Part shown: positions 8,986 through 16,184 of the stretch, piece by piece
Layout: every line of letters begins with the position of its first letter
Position numbering within the stretch: position 1 is the first letter of the stretch
NCBI GenBank assembly: GCA_026693065.1
Contig: JAPLNA010000237.1
Location: 1-33,640, forward strand
Reading direction: 5' to 3'
Source of the DNA: Planctomycetota bacterium
Lineage (GTDB): Bacteria; Planctomycetota; Phycisphaerae; SM23-33
DNA length: 33,640 bases
Notes under the pieces: generated by a model
The model's database searches: none
Seen by the model: only the letters and a program-made list of their open reading frames with translations
Told to the model about the DNA's origin: nothing
Program-made: the position numbers and the translations under genes

Positions 8986-10599
8986 TCAGGGGGCGTCGGA
9001 GGGGGGGAGGAGGTGGAGGGAGGCCAGCCATTGGAGGGATTGGCGTTGCCAGGCGTCCCAGGAGGGGCCGGCGTAGCCGTTGAGGCCGTGGCCGCCGGAG
9101 GGCAGTTCGAGGTACTTGGCGGGGACTTTGTGGGCCTGGAGGGCACGGAAGAACAGGAGGCTGTTGTCGGGGGAGACGAGGGTGTCGTCCTTGGCGTGGG
9201 CGAGGAAGGCCGGCGGGGTCTGGGCGGTGACCTGTTTTTCGTTGGAGAACAGATCGACGGCCTGGGGCTTGGGGGCCGGGCCAAGCAGGTTGTCCTTCGA
9301 GCCCTGGTGGGTCTTTGGGCCCATGGAGATCACGGGGTAGACCAGGACGGCGAAGTCGGGCCGGCAGCTCGTGCGGTCGAGTGGGTCGGCGGCGGCGGGG
9401 GCGCCGGCGTCGAAGTGGGTGGCGGCGGTGGAGGCCAGGTGCCCCCCGGCCGAGAAGCCCATGATGCCGACGCGGGCGGGGTCGCCCCCCCACTGCCCGG
9501 CCCGGGAGCGTGCCAGGCGGAGGGCGCGCTGGGCGTCCAGCAGCGGCACGGCCGAGCGCCCGCCGGGCAGGCGGTACTCCAGCACGACGCCGATGACGCC
9601 GTGGCCGTTGAGCCAACGGGCGATGCCGTGGCCCTCCGGCTCGGTCACCAGGACGCCGTACCCGCCGCCGGGGCAGATGACGACGACGGCCCCGTTGGCC
9701 TTGGCCGGGCGGTGGACGGTGACGAAGGCGTTGGCGCCGGGCTGGAACTGGCCCTCGCCGACGGGGGCGCGGCCGCCCCAGAGGGCGATCCGCTCGGGCT
9801 GGTGCGGGGGGGCGTCTTTCGCGCGGGCGATGGCGAAGTCGACAAGCTCCTGGCACTGGAACCAGCCGGTCCACATGTCGTGCCCCCGGCCGGGCATGAC
9901 CAGGAGCGTCATGGCCCCGCCGAGCTGGCGGTATCGCTTGGCCAGTTCGCGGGAGTTCTTCTCGAGGGGCACGACGGTGTCGCCGTCGCCGTGGATGTGG
10001 AAGATCGGCACGCGGGCCTTCGCCAGGGGGGCGAGGCGGTCGATGGGGTTGTGCTCGGTGAGGCGGGCGTGGAGCTGGGCCTCGGAGAGGTCGAACGCTC
10101 CGCACGCCGTCGCCAGCCCGGGCCAACTGGCCAGGTCGCACACGGGGTATATCCCCGCGACGCCGGAGAGGCAGTCGGGGTGTTCAGCCGCCCAGTTGTA
10201 GAGCATGAGTCCGCCGCGGCTGCGGGCGAGGAGGCAGGGCTTTTTCGCCATGCCGCGTTTGGCGGTCATTTCTTCGTAGAACGCGGTGTAGGCCGCCCGC
10301 CCCTTGGGGCTGCCGTAGGACTCGCCCACGTCCACGCCGGCGAGGGCGACGCCGGCGTCGAGGAACTTCTGGATCATCCACTTTTCTTCCGGCCCGGGCA
10401 GGCCCGGGAGGGTCGGGGCGTACCAGACCCACGGCATGGCGGCCTGGCCGGGGGCGGGCTTGGGGGCGATGAGGAATGCCTCGCCCCCCGTCACCTTAAA
10501 CACGTCACCGGGCATGGGCAGTTCCTTTGCGAGCAGTACGGACGCCGCCACGGCCGGCACGGCGAACGCCAACGCGACGCGAATCCACAGTCCGGGCAT
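8986..10599 (-). CDS. Secreted two-domain alpha/beta hydrolase (esterase, possibly acetyl-xylan type)
   Basis: A 537-residue protein with a signal peptide (about 1-24, LLAKE after a hydrophobic stretch) and two alpha/beta-hydrolase domains in tandem. Domain 1 (about 35-265) has nucleophile S127 in ARSRGGLMLYNW, D207 in HGDGDTVVP and H240 in PGRGH. Domain 2 (about 290-530) has the oxyanion motif CPGGGYG, S383 in GFSAGGH, D471 or D472 in AKDDTLV and H504 in SGGHG, resembling acetyl-esterase/xylan-esterase families. Two esterase steps on a decorated polysaccharide are likely; the substrate is inferred. The start at 10599 (MPGLWIRV) is preceded by AAGGAGCCAGCC, an excellent ribosome binding site; the frame is open further upstream but without support. 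It is divergent from the 10819 gene. Domain 1 is homologous to the single-domain protein at 15114-16019. Confidence 0.88.
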   Translation of the reverse strand: MPGLWIRVALAFAVPAVAASVLLAKELPMPGDVFKVTGGEAFLIAPKPAPGQAAMPWVWYAPTLPGLPGPEEKWMIQKFLDAGVALAGVDVGESYGSPKGRAAYTAFYEEMTAKRGMAKKPCLLARSRGGLMLYNWAAEHPDCLSGVAGIYPVCDLASWPGLATACGAFDLSEAQLHARLTEHNPIDRLAPLAKARVPIFHIHGDGDTVVPLEKNSRELAKRYRQLGGAMTLLVMPGRGHDMWTGWFQCQELVDFAIARAKDAPPHQPERIALWGGRAPVGEGQFQPGANAFVTVHRPAKANGAVVVICPGGGYGVLVTEPEGHGIARWLNGHGVIGVVLEYRLPGGRSAVPLLDAQRALRLARSRAGQWGGDPARVGIMGFSAGGHLASTAATHFDAGAPAAADPLDRTSCRPDFAVLVYPVISMGPKTHQGSKDNLLGPAPKPQAVDLFSNEKQVTAQTPPAFLAHAKDDTLVSPDNSLLFFRALQAHKVPAKYLELPSGGHGLNGYAGPSWDAWQRQSLQWLASLHLLPPSDAP

Positions 10600-10818
10600 G
10601 GCTGGCTCCTTCATCGCCCGGCGTGTCGGGGGCAAACTCGCCCGGGCGACGCCGCCGGCATCGGGCTTGAGTGTACCTCGCTGGAGGGCAGGGGAAAAGG
10701 GTCCGTGGACAACTGTTCCTTCGTCCCTCGCGGTGTTACAATCAAAGAGTGTCGGCTGTGGCGGTCGGCGCCGTGTCGGCGGCATGTCGTATGTGGAGTT
10801 CTCGATAAGGAGACGGGC
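10600..10818. promoter_or_regulatory. Divergent intergenic promoter region
   Basis: 219 bp between two divergent genes for secreted proteins. A plus-strand TACAAT at 10737-10742 is a plausible -10 for the 10819 gene, but no good -35 partner is visible. Nothing comparably clear was found on the minus strand. Confidence 0.35.
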
Positions 10819-11778
10819 ATGAAGGCATCGCCGCATCGCGGGGCCGTCCGGGCCGTGGCCGCGGTCTGGGCTCTACTGGTTCTCACGGCCACGGGCGCCC
10901 CGAAGCCCGCCTCCGCTCCGGCGCCGATCGCGTACGAGGGCGGTAAGGAGATCGCCCGGCTGGCGAACCCGGCCATTACCGAGAGCAGCGGGCTGGCCGC
11001 CAGCCGTCTGGCCGAGGGCGTCTTCTGGACCCACAACGACTCGGGCGACTCGCCCAGGCTCTTTGCCTTCAATCGCAAGGGCGAGGACCTGGGCGCGTAC
11101 CCGGTTCACGGCGCGACGGCCGTCGACTGGGAAGACATGGCCGCCTTTTCCCTCGGCAAGCAGCACTACCTGCTGATCGCGGACGTGGGCGACAACTTCG
11201 CCGCCCGGAAGTCCTGCACGCTGTACTTCCTCGCCGAGCCGCTCGTGAAGGCCAGGCCCGCCAAACCCGCTGCCCTGCCCGTGGCGATCCGAATGGACTT
11301 CAGCTACGAGGACGGGCCTCGCAACTGCGAGTCCGCCGCCGTCGACCCCGTGCGAAAAGAGATCCTCCTGGTCAGCAAGACCGGCGGCAATTCCTGCAAG
11401 GCCTACCTCCTGCCCCTGCCCCGTCAGAACCTCGTCAAGAACGCCGTGGCCCGGGCCGTCGGCACGCTGACGATCCCCACCGCGACGGCCATGGACGTCG
11501 CCCCCGACGGGCTCCGCGCGATCGTGCTGACCTACGGCGACGCCTACGAATACTCCCGCGCCGCGACCGAAGACTGGAAGGCCGCCTTCGCCCGGGCCCC
11601 CAGGAAGATCGCGATGCCCCCCCGCGCCCAGGGAGAGTCGATCTGCTACGGCCTGGACGGCCGAACGCTCTACCTGACGAGCGAACAGGCCCCCTCCCCG
11701 CTTCTCCAGGTCTCCCCGGCCACTCCGAAGCCCGCGGAGAACTCCCCCGCGACCGCCCCCTCCTCGATCGGGGACTGA
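10819..11778 (+). CDS. Secreted beta-propeller-like protein of unknown function
   Basis: A 319-residue protein with a signal peptide (MKASPHRGAVRAV.. then a hydrophobic stretch ending TATGAPKPA). The body is repetitive beta-strand sequence typical of a beta-propeller: ITESSGLAAS, FWTHNDSGDSPRLFAFN, DWEDMAAFSLGKQHYLLIADVGDN, ESAAVDPVRKEILLVSK, TAMDVAPDGLRAIVLTYGDAY, ESICYGLDGRTLYLTSE. The acidic loops (HNDSGD, DVGDN) could bind calcium. Such proteins are often annotated as WD40-like or esterase-like propellers without a proven activity. ATG at 10819 is preceded by AAGGAGACGGGC. The C-terminus is Pro/Ala-rich. Divergent from the two-domain hydrolase, possibly co-regulated. Confidence 0.8.
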   Translation: MKASPHRGAVRAVAAVWALLVLTATGAPKPASAPAPIAYEGGKEIARLANPAITESSGLAASRLAEGVFWTHNDSGDSPRLFAFNRKGEDLGAYPVHGATAVDWEDMAAFSLGKQHYLLIADVGDNFAARKSCTLYFLAEPLVKARPAKPAALPVAIRMDFSYEDGPRNCESAAVDPVRKEILLVSKTGGNSCKAYLLPLPRQNLVKNAVARAVGTLTIPTATAMDVAPDGLRAIVLTYGDAYEYSRAATEDWKAAFARAPRKIAMPPRAQGESICYGLDGRTLYLTSEQAPSPLLQVSPATPKPAENSPATAPSSIGD

Positions 11779-11969
11779 GGGCTGCCGACCTCGCTTCCTC
11801 GCGTCAACAAGACCATTCCCGGCATCCGGGGGGGGGAAGCGGCGGGCGGATTACACGAAATACTGAGGGAAAGAACTGGAAGGTTTGTCCGTTTCTCTTC
11901 CCCCCTTCGTACCACTGACGTCCAGAATCGCGAATTCTCGTGCAGATTTTCAGGCCCAGACTCCAACAA

Positions 11970-12129
11970 CGGGAAACATGGGGAGAGCGTGCGGACGCTC
12001 TGGCCAAACCCCTCTTCCCGGCCCACACACCCCCAAGAAAGAACCGGATAGACACGTCGCGCGGGGATCGGGCGTGGCGTTGTTTGGGCGTGTGTGGGCC
12101 GGGGAAGGGGGTCCGGGGGAATCCGCCTT
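11970..12129 (+). repeat. Intergenic repeat C, copy 1 (left of dinB)
   Basis: About 160 bases beginning AACATGGGGAGAGCGTGCGG, with an AGAGCGT/ACGCTCT hairpin at 11984-12001, then CGGCCCACACACC, ATCGGGCGTGGCGTTGTT and CGTGTGTGGGCCGGGGA. It matches the reverse complement of 13595-13745 along its length, and partly 14985-15040 in direct orientation. Confidence 0.8.
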
Positions 12130-12279
12130 CGGCGGACCGGGTCCCCCGCGAGCGGCCACCGTGTGCGCGACGTTTGGAATGCCGTTCTTTGGCAGTGGAA
12201 CCCGTTTCCCCCGGCTACCGGTTTCTTTGGTTGCGGCCGAAAACCGAAGGTTCGAGGCAGCGCCGGGTAATTCGTGTAA

Positions 12280-12299
12280 CCTGCCTGCCGGCAGGCAGG
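12280..12299. repeat. Perfect 20-base palindrome inserted in the repeat mosaic
   Basis: CCTGCCTGCCGGCAGGCAGG is fully self-complementary. The A copy at 8728 lacks it at the matching point, so it looks like a separate small insertion. A related hairpin is CCCGCC-GTA-GGCGGG at 12352-12366, inserted in module B copy 2 but absent from copy 1. Confidence 0.8.
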
Positions 12300-12413
12300 T
12301 TCGTGGACGGACCTCCCGCTTCTTCTGTTTCTTCTGAATCCATGTAATCCGCCCGCCGTAGGCGGGTCGTGGACTCTCTCCCCCTTCCTCCCCCGCCCGG
12401 GTATCCTTCCGGC

Positions 12414-13589
12414 ATGGCCCGATGGATTCTGCACGTGGACATGGACGAGTTTTTCGCCGCCGTCGAACGGCTGGACAATCCGGCGTTGGCGGGCAAGGCG
12501 ATTCTCGTGGGCGCCTCGGCCCGGGAGCGTGGGGTCGTCGCGACGGCCAGCTATGAGGCCCGGAAGTTCGGCTGCCACTCGGCCATGCCGACGGGGGAGG
12601 CCCTGCGGCTGTGCCCGCACGCGGTGCTCGTGCCCCCGCGGCACGGGCGGTATGAAGAGGTGGGCCTGCAGGTCCGGGAGATCCTCGAGCGGTTCAGCCC
12701 GGCCATCGAGCCACTGGGGCTGGACGAGGCGTTTCTCGATGTCACGGGCAGCGGGCGGCTGTTCGGCCCGGCGCCCGACATCGCCGCGAACATCAAGGCC
12801 ACCATCCGCCGCGAGCTGAAGCTGACCGCCAGCGTGGGGGTGGCCCCCAACAAGTTCCTGGCCAAGCTCGCCAGCGACCTCCGCAAGCCCGACGCCCTCA
12901 TGGTCATCACGCCCGAGACGGTGCAGGCGACGCTCGATCCGCTGCCCGTGCGGAAGATCTGGGGGGTGGGCCCGGCCGCCGAGGCCCAACTGGCCGCCAT
13001 GGGCATCCGAACCATCGCCCAGTTGCGGGTGGCCGGCGAGGCGACGATGGAACGCCGCTTCGGCCAGAGCGGGCTTCACCTGCTCCAGCTCGCCCGCGGG
13101 GAAGACGCCCGCCCCGTCGTCATGGACGAGCGGGCCAAGAGCATCAGCCAGGAGGTCACCTTCGCGACTGACCTGGCCGACCTGCGCGAACTGCGGGCCG
13201 TCCTGCTGCGACAGACCGAGCAGGTCGCCCGCCGCCTCCGCCGCTCGGGGCTGCGCGCCAAGACCGTGAGCCTCAAGCTCCGCAGCGGCGACTTCGTCAC
13301 CCGCACGCGTTCGCACACGCTGGAGGAGCCCACTGACGTGACGGACGAGTTGTGGTCGGTCACGGGAATGTTATTCGATCGCTGGTGGGCCGCCGAGGCC
13401 TGCCCCCTCCGCCTGATCGGCATGGGCGTCTCCCAGTTGACCGCCGGCGGCCAGTTGACCCTCCTGCCTCCCCCCCACCGCGAGAAACGCCAGCGGCTCG
13501 ACAAAGCCCTGGACGCCCTGGCCGACCGCTTCGGCCCCACCGCCCCCCGCCGGGGCGGCTCGCCCCGCCAAGACCGCGAAGGCGACTGA
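12414..13589 (+). CDS. dinB: DNA polymerase IV (Y-family translesion polymerase)
   Basis: A 391-residue protein, an ordinary length for DinB. Palm-domain catalytic acids are D9 (HVDMDEFFAAVE) and D104-E105 (GLDEAFLDV); the aromatic steric gate is F14. Nucleotide-binding residues lie in ASYEARKFG; SVGVAPNKFLAKLASD is the conserved thumb-side motif; the helix-hairpin-helix reads KIWGVGP; and the little-finger domain runs from about 240 to 345. QLTLL at 347-351 resembles the beta-clamp binding motif. It copies damaged DNA without proofreading. The start MARWILHVDMDEFF matches the family; a GTG 45 bases upstream would add residues unlike the family. There is no LexA-like site that I can recognise. 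It is flanked by inverted copies of repeat C. Confidence 0.97.
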   Translation: MARWILHVDMDEFFAAVERLDNPALAGKAILVGASARERGVVATASYEARKFGCHSAMPTGEALRLCPHAVLVPPRHGRYEEVGLQVREILERFSPAIEPLGLDEAFLDVTGSGRLFGPAPDIAANIKATIRRELKLTASVGVAPNKFLAKLASDLRKPDALMVITPETVQATLDPLPVRKIWGVGPAAEAQLAAMGIRTIAQLRVAGEATMERRFGQSGLHLLQLARGEDARPVVMDERAKSISQEVTFATDLADLRELRAVLLRQTEQVARRLRRSGLRAKTVSLKLRSGDFVTRTRSHTLEEPTDVTDELWSVTGMLFDRWWAAEACPLRLIGMGVSQLTAGGQLTLLPPPHREKRQRLDKALDALADRFGPTAPRRGGSPRQDREGD

Positions 13590-13594
13590 CGGCG

Positions 13595-13745
13595 GCGGTT
13601 CCCCCGAACCCCCATCCCCGGCCCACACACGCCGGAACAACGCCACGCCCGATCCGCGCGCGAGTTCCCCTTCCTGTTCCGTGGGGGGGAGTGTGGGCCG
13701 GCCAGAGGGGTTCGGGGAGAGCGTCCGCACGCTCTCCCCATGTTC
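13595..13745 (-). repeat. Intergenic repeat C, copy 2 (right of dinB, inverted)
   Basis: The reverse complement matches 11970-12129 over about 150 bases with scattered differences, sharing GATCGGGCGTGGCGTTGTT and GTGTGTGGGCCGGGGA. It fills the gap between dinB and the convergent PEP-CTERM gene. Confidence 0.8.
13714..13739. terminator. Perfect hairpin in repeat C, possible bidirectional terminator
   Basis: GGGGAGAGCGT, loop CCGC, ACGCTCTCCCC: an 11-bp perfect stem. It lies between the convergent 3' ends of dinB and the PEP-CTERM gene, 19 bases after the latter's stop. There is no T-run, so intrinsic termination is uncertain. The same hairpin recurs at 14985-15008 and, weaker, at 11984-12001, each on the 3' side of a gene. 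Confidence 0.5.
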
Positions 13746-13758
13746 CCGGTTGCTGGGG

Positions 13759-14850
13759 TCAGGCCTTCGCCCTCCGCTTGAGCAGCAGCCCGGCGGCGCC
13801 GCCCAGGAGGGTGAAGAGAGTGGCCGGTTCGGGCACGTTGGCCAGGGGATACGTGCCGGTGGGTCCGCCGTCGAGCCCGAAATTGTCCTTCAGCATGCCG
13901 AAGTCTTCCGGGCCGATCTCGCCGTCGTCGTTGGCGTCGCCCAGCGTCCAGCTCTCGTGGTGGCCGAAAGGCAGGCCGTCCAGGCCGAAACCGTCCTTCA
14001 GGATGCCGAAGTCTTCCGGGCCGACCTCGCCATCCTTGTTGAAGTCGCCGTCCAGGTAGTTGGGCCAGGCCGGGGCGGTCACGATCTCCAGGTCCGACGT
14101 CCTGAACGCGCCGGACTCGAAGGTGAAGATCCGGGCCTCGTCCAGGTCGCCGATGTAGTGGGCGCCGCCCATGGGGGCGATGGACATCATGGCGTTATCG
14201 CCGTCGGTAAGCCCGGCCGGGGTGACGGTGGAGGAGGCGCCGGACGCCGCGCCGTTGACGTAGAAGGTGGTCACGCCGTCGGCGCGAACGACCGCCAGGT
14301 GCACCCACTCGTTCACGGCCGCCGCATAGGGGGCGCCGACCTGGGATTGCGTGCTCAAGCCCGTGCCGATCATGCCGCGGAACTGGCTTGCGATGCAGAC
14401 GATATTGATCCCCCAGTTGACGCGGTTCCAAGGCGAGTTGCTCGTGCCGACGCCGAACACGGATTCGGCGCCGCTGTCGTCGGCGCTCGTCCGGCGTGCC
14501 CAGATCTCGACGCCCACGTTATCGATGGCCGTCACGGGGTTGGCCAGGTCGCCGAAGCCGTTCGTGCCGGAGAAGTAGTAGTACTTCGTGCTCGTCGGCC
14601 AGGCCGCCGGCCCGTCGCCCGTCTGGATGTAGTTGGCAATGTCCGTGGCGTTCTGGCCCCAGTTGTTGGGCAGGCCGCGGTTGTTGCCGCTGCTGTCAAT
14701 GGGGCATACGTAGCTGGGGTACTGACCGCCCGTGTTGAAGAACCCGTCCTCGCCGAGGCGATAGAGAGCCTGGGCTGTCACCGTCGCCCGCGCCGACGCC
14801 GCCGTCGCCAATACGGCCAGCCCTGCCGCCACAAAATCCCTGATGTGCAT
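13759..14850 (-). CDS. Secreted LamG-like, dockerin-repeat, PEP-CTERM protein
   Basis: A 363-residue protein. A signal peptide (1-22, ending SARA) precedes a LamG/concanavalin-like domain (about 28-255: VGVEIWARR, EWVHLAVVRADGVTTFYVNG, YIGDLDEARIF). Two dockerin-type calcium repeats follow: LDGDFNKDGEVGPEDFGIL (from 266) and LGDANDDGEIGPEDFGML (from 303), nearly identical to each other. The C-terminus is a PEP-CTERM sorting signal: VPEPATL (339-345), a hydrophobic helix, then KRRAKA. Such proteins are exported and then processed by an exosortase, which is not in this window. The start at 14850 has AAGGAGACGGGCC upstream. A perfect TATAAT lies at 14921-14926. It probably displays a carbohydrate-binding module on the cell surface or extracellular matrix. 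Confidence 0.93.
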   Translation of the reverse strand: MHIRDFVAAGLAVLATAASARATVTAQALYRLGEDGFFNTGGQYPSYVCPIDSSGNNRGLPNNWGQNATDIANYIQTGDGPAAWPTSTKYYYFSGTNGFGDLANPVTAIDNVGVEIWARRTSADDSGAESVFGVGTSNSPWNRVNWGINIVCIASQFRGMIGTGLSTQSQVGAPYAAAVNEWVHLAVVRADGVTTFYVNGAASGASSTVTPAGLTDGDNAMMSIAPMGGAHYIGDLDEARIFTFESGAFRTSDLEIVTAPAWPNYLDGDFNKDGEVGPEDFGILKDGFGLDGLPFGHHESWTLGDANDDGEIGPEDFGMLKDNFGLDGGPTGTYPLANVPEPATLFTLLGGAAGLLLKRRAKA

Positions 14851-14911
14851 GGCCCGTCTCCTTCGACCAGCGATATGGTGAACGTCCCGCCGCCGGCGCA
14901 GCGCCGACGAT

Positions 14912-14957
14912 CCGAAATCTATTATACCCCAGGGCCCATGTGTCCAGCGGATTTCGG
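14912..14957 (-). promoter_or_regulatory. Promoter of the PEP-CTERM gene bracketed by an inverted repeat
   Basis: On the minus strand TATAAT (14921-14926) is a perfect -10, about 70 bases before the start codon. A -35 is less clear: TGGACA is present but only 14 bases away. The half-sites CCGAAATC (14912-14919) and GATTTCGG (14950-14957) flank the promoter symmetrically, which would suit a repressor operator. Confidence 0.55.
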
Positions 14958-14984
14958 GCCTTTCTTTTATTTCGCGGCCGGAGT

Positions 14985-15040
14985 GGGAGAGCGTGCGGAC
15001 GCTCTCCCCAAACCCCTCTGACCGGCCCACACCCCCCCGG
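14985..15040 (+). repeat. Intergenic repeat C, copy 3 (partial), followed by A copy 3
   Basis: GGGAGAGCGT (14985-14994) and ACGCTCTCCC (14999-15008) form a perfect 10-bp stem, followed by CAAACCCCTCT and CCGGCCCACAC as in copy 1. Module A copy 3 follows at about 15070-15155 and runs into the 3' end of the hydrolase gene. Confidence 0.75.
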
Positions 15041-15069
15041 CCGTAATCGGTAAGCCCCCCGCACCGCGG

Positions 15070-15155
15070 GAGTGGATCCCGTTTCCCCCTGGCTACCGGC
15101 TACGGGCTACCGGCTACTTTGGTTCCGGCCGAGAACCGAGGGTTCGAGGCGCCGC
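15070..15155 (+). repeat. Intergenic repeat A, copy 3 (overlaps a coding 3' end)
   Basis: It shares GATCCCGTTTCCCCCTGGCT, TTTGGTTCCGGCCGAGAACC and GGTTCGAGGC with the other A copies. A short CCGGCTACGGGCTACCGGCTAC tract is reiterated inside. The stop codon of the minus-strand hydrolase (15114-15116) and its last dozen or so codons lie within the repeat. Confidence 0.75.
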
Positions 15156-16019
15156 CGTGTGCTTGAGAATGAACTCCATGATCGGCGTCGGGTCGTCCAG
15201 GCCGTGGGGGTGATGCTGGAAGCCTTTCCGCACGATCACCTGGATCTCGCCGCCGAGCTTCTTGTAACGCTCGTGGAGGACGGCGGTGTTTTCCAGGTAG
15301 GGGACGACTTCGTCGGCGTCGCCGGCCAGGTGGATGATGGGAACCTTCGCCGCGGCCAGGGGGGCGAGGTTGTCGACGGGGTTCTTGGTGTAGGCCATGG
15401 CCTCGGCCTCGTTCTTGAAGTGATAGTCCTGGATGAGCTTCGCCCAGTCGCCGGGGCTGCCCGGGCCCTTGCCCTTGCCCCCGGGCCAGCTCTTGAAGTC
15501 GCAGACGGGGTTGTCGCCGTAGAGGACCGAGACGCGGTCGGGATGGGCGGCGGCCCAGTTGTAGATGTACAGCCCGCCGCGGCTGAGGCCTTCCATCGCC
15601 GGCCGGGGACTGAACCCGTGCTTGCTCACCAGGAGGGTGTAGAACTCGTCCCACTTGGCCATCGCGTCGGGGCAGCCGAAGGTGTTGCCCACCTCGATGT
15701 AGGCCAGGTGGAAGCCCTTGCCCAGCAGGGCCAGGTCCAACTCGGGGCGATGGTCGAAGAATTCCGCCCGCCAGATCCAGGGCCTTCCCGCGGCCGGCTG
15801 CTTGGGGGCGACCACCAGGCACTTGAGCCCGGCGGCGGTGAACGTGTGCATCTCGAAGCCGTGGTAGTCGCTGACGGAGCCCGGCAGGGGCTGGGCCGGC
15901 TGGGTGGCGGGGGCGGTCATGGGGTCTCCTGCATGGCACAGTGACGACAACAACCCGGCCCCGACCACGGCGGCCAGCGCTCCGCAGACAACCGCCAGGG
16001 GCATTCGTTGATTACGCAT
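15114..16019 (-). CDS. Secreted alpha/beta hydrolase, single domain
   Basis: A 301-residue protein with a signal peptide (1-30, ending CHA). The hydrolase domain has S146 in GLSRGGLYIYNWAAAHPD, a second conserved block YGDNPVCDFKSWPGG, D236 in GDADEVVP and a histidine-rich segment FQHHPHG supplying the catalytic His. The blocks around the nucleophile closely match domain 1 of the protein at 8986-10599, so the two are paralogues. Probably an esterase or peptidase-like hydrolase; the substrate is unknown. The start at 16019 has GAGGAGAACCCG upstream. The last residues (TLGSRPEPK) are encoded by intergenic repeat A, so the original C-terminus has probably been replaced. A promoter lies at 16076-16103. 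Confidence 0.88.
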   Translation of the reverse strand: MRNQRMPLAVVCGALAAVVGAGLLSSLCHAGDPMTAPATQPAQPLPGSVSDYHGFEMHTFTAAGLKCLVVAPKQPAAGRPWIWRAEFFDHRPELDLALLGKGFHLAYIEVGNTFGCPDAMAKWDEFYTLLVSKHGFSPRPAMEGLSRGGLYIYNWAAAHPDRVSVLYGDNPVCDFKSWPGGKGKGPGSPGDWAKLIQDYHFKNEAEAMAYTKNPVDNLAPLAAAKVPIIHLAGDADEVVPYLENTAVLHERYKKLGGEIQVIVRKGFQHHPHGLDDPTPIMEFILKHTAAPRTLGSRPEPK

Positions 16020-16075
16020 CGGGTTCTCCTCGTCAAAAGACGGTAACGCAAACGGGTGGGTTCGGATTACCCGCG

Positions 16076-16103
16076 ATTGTACCCCACGTCGGGCATTCGG
16101 CAA
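16076..16103 (-). promoter_or_regulatory. Sigma70-type promoter of the hydrolase gene
   Basis: On the minus strand the -35 is TTGCCG (16098-16103), the spacer is 16 bases and the -10 is TACAAT (16076-16081). It ends about 57 bases before the start codon. A plus-strand TATGAT at 16131-16136 could serve higA, making this a compact divergent promoter region that the HigA-like protein might control. Confidence 0.6.
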
Positions 16104-16184
16104 GACGTTTCCGCCTGCGCGGGAACCGGGTATGATGGTGCTGACGCACAAGGAATACGCCACGAACAAATGGAAGGCCCGGTT

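Larger units (their letters stand above)
11779..12413. repeat. 635-bp intergenic mosaic of repeats C, A and B
   Basis: No gene seen. After about 190 bp of unassigned sequence come, in order: module C copy 1 (11970-12129), module A copy 2 (12152-12278), a 20-base palindrome (12280-12299) and module B copy 2 (12299-12375). Each module recurs elsewhere in the window. The region ends at the dinB start, which has no strong ribosome binding site. Confidence 0.75.

Noticed and set aside
13860-14045. Internal direct repeats near the end of the PEP-CTERM gene
   Set aside because: They are simply the two dockerin-type calcium-binding repeats at the DNA level, not a separate element.
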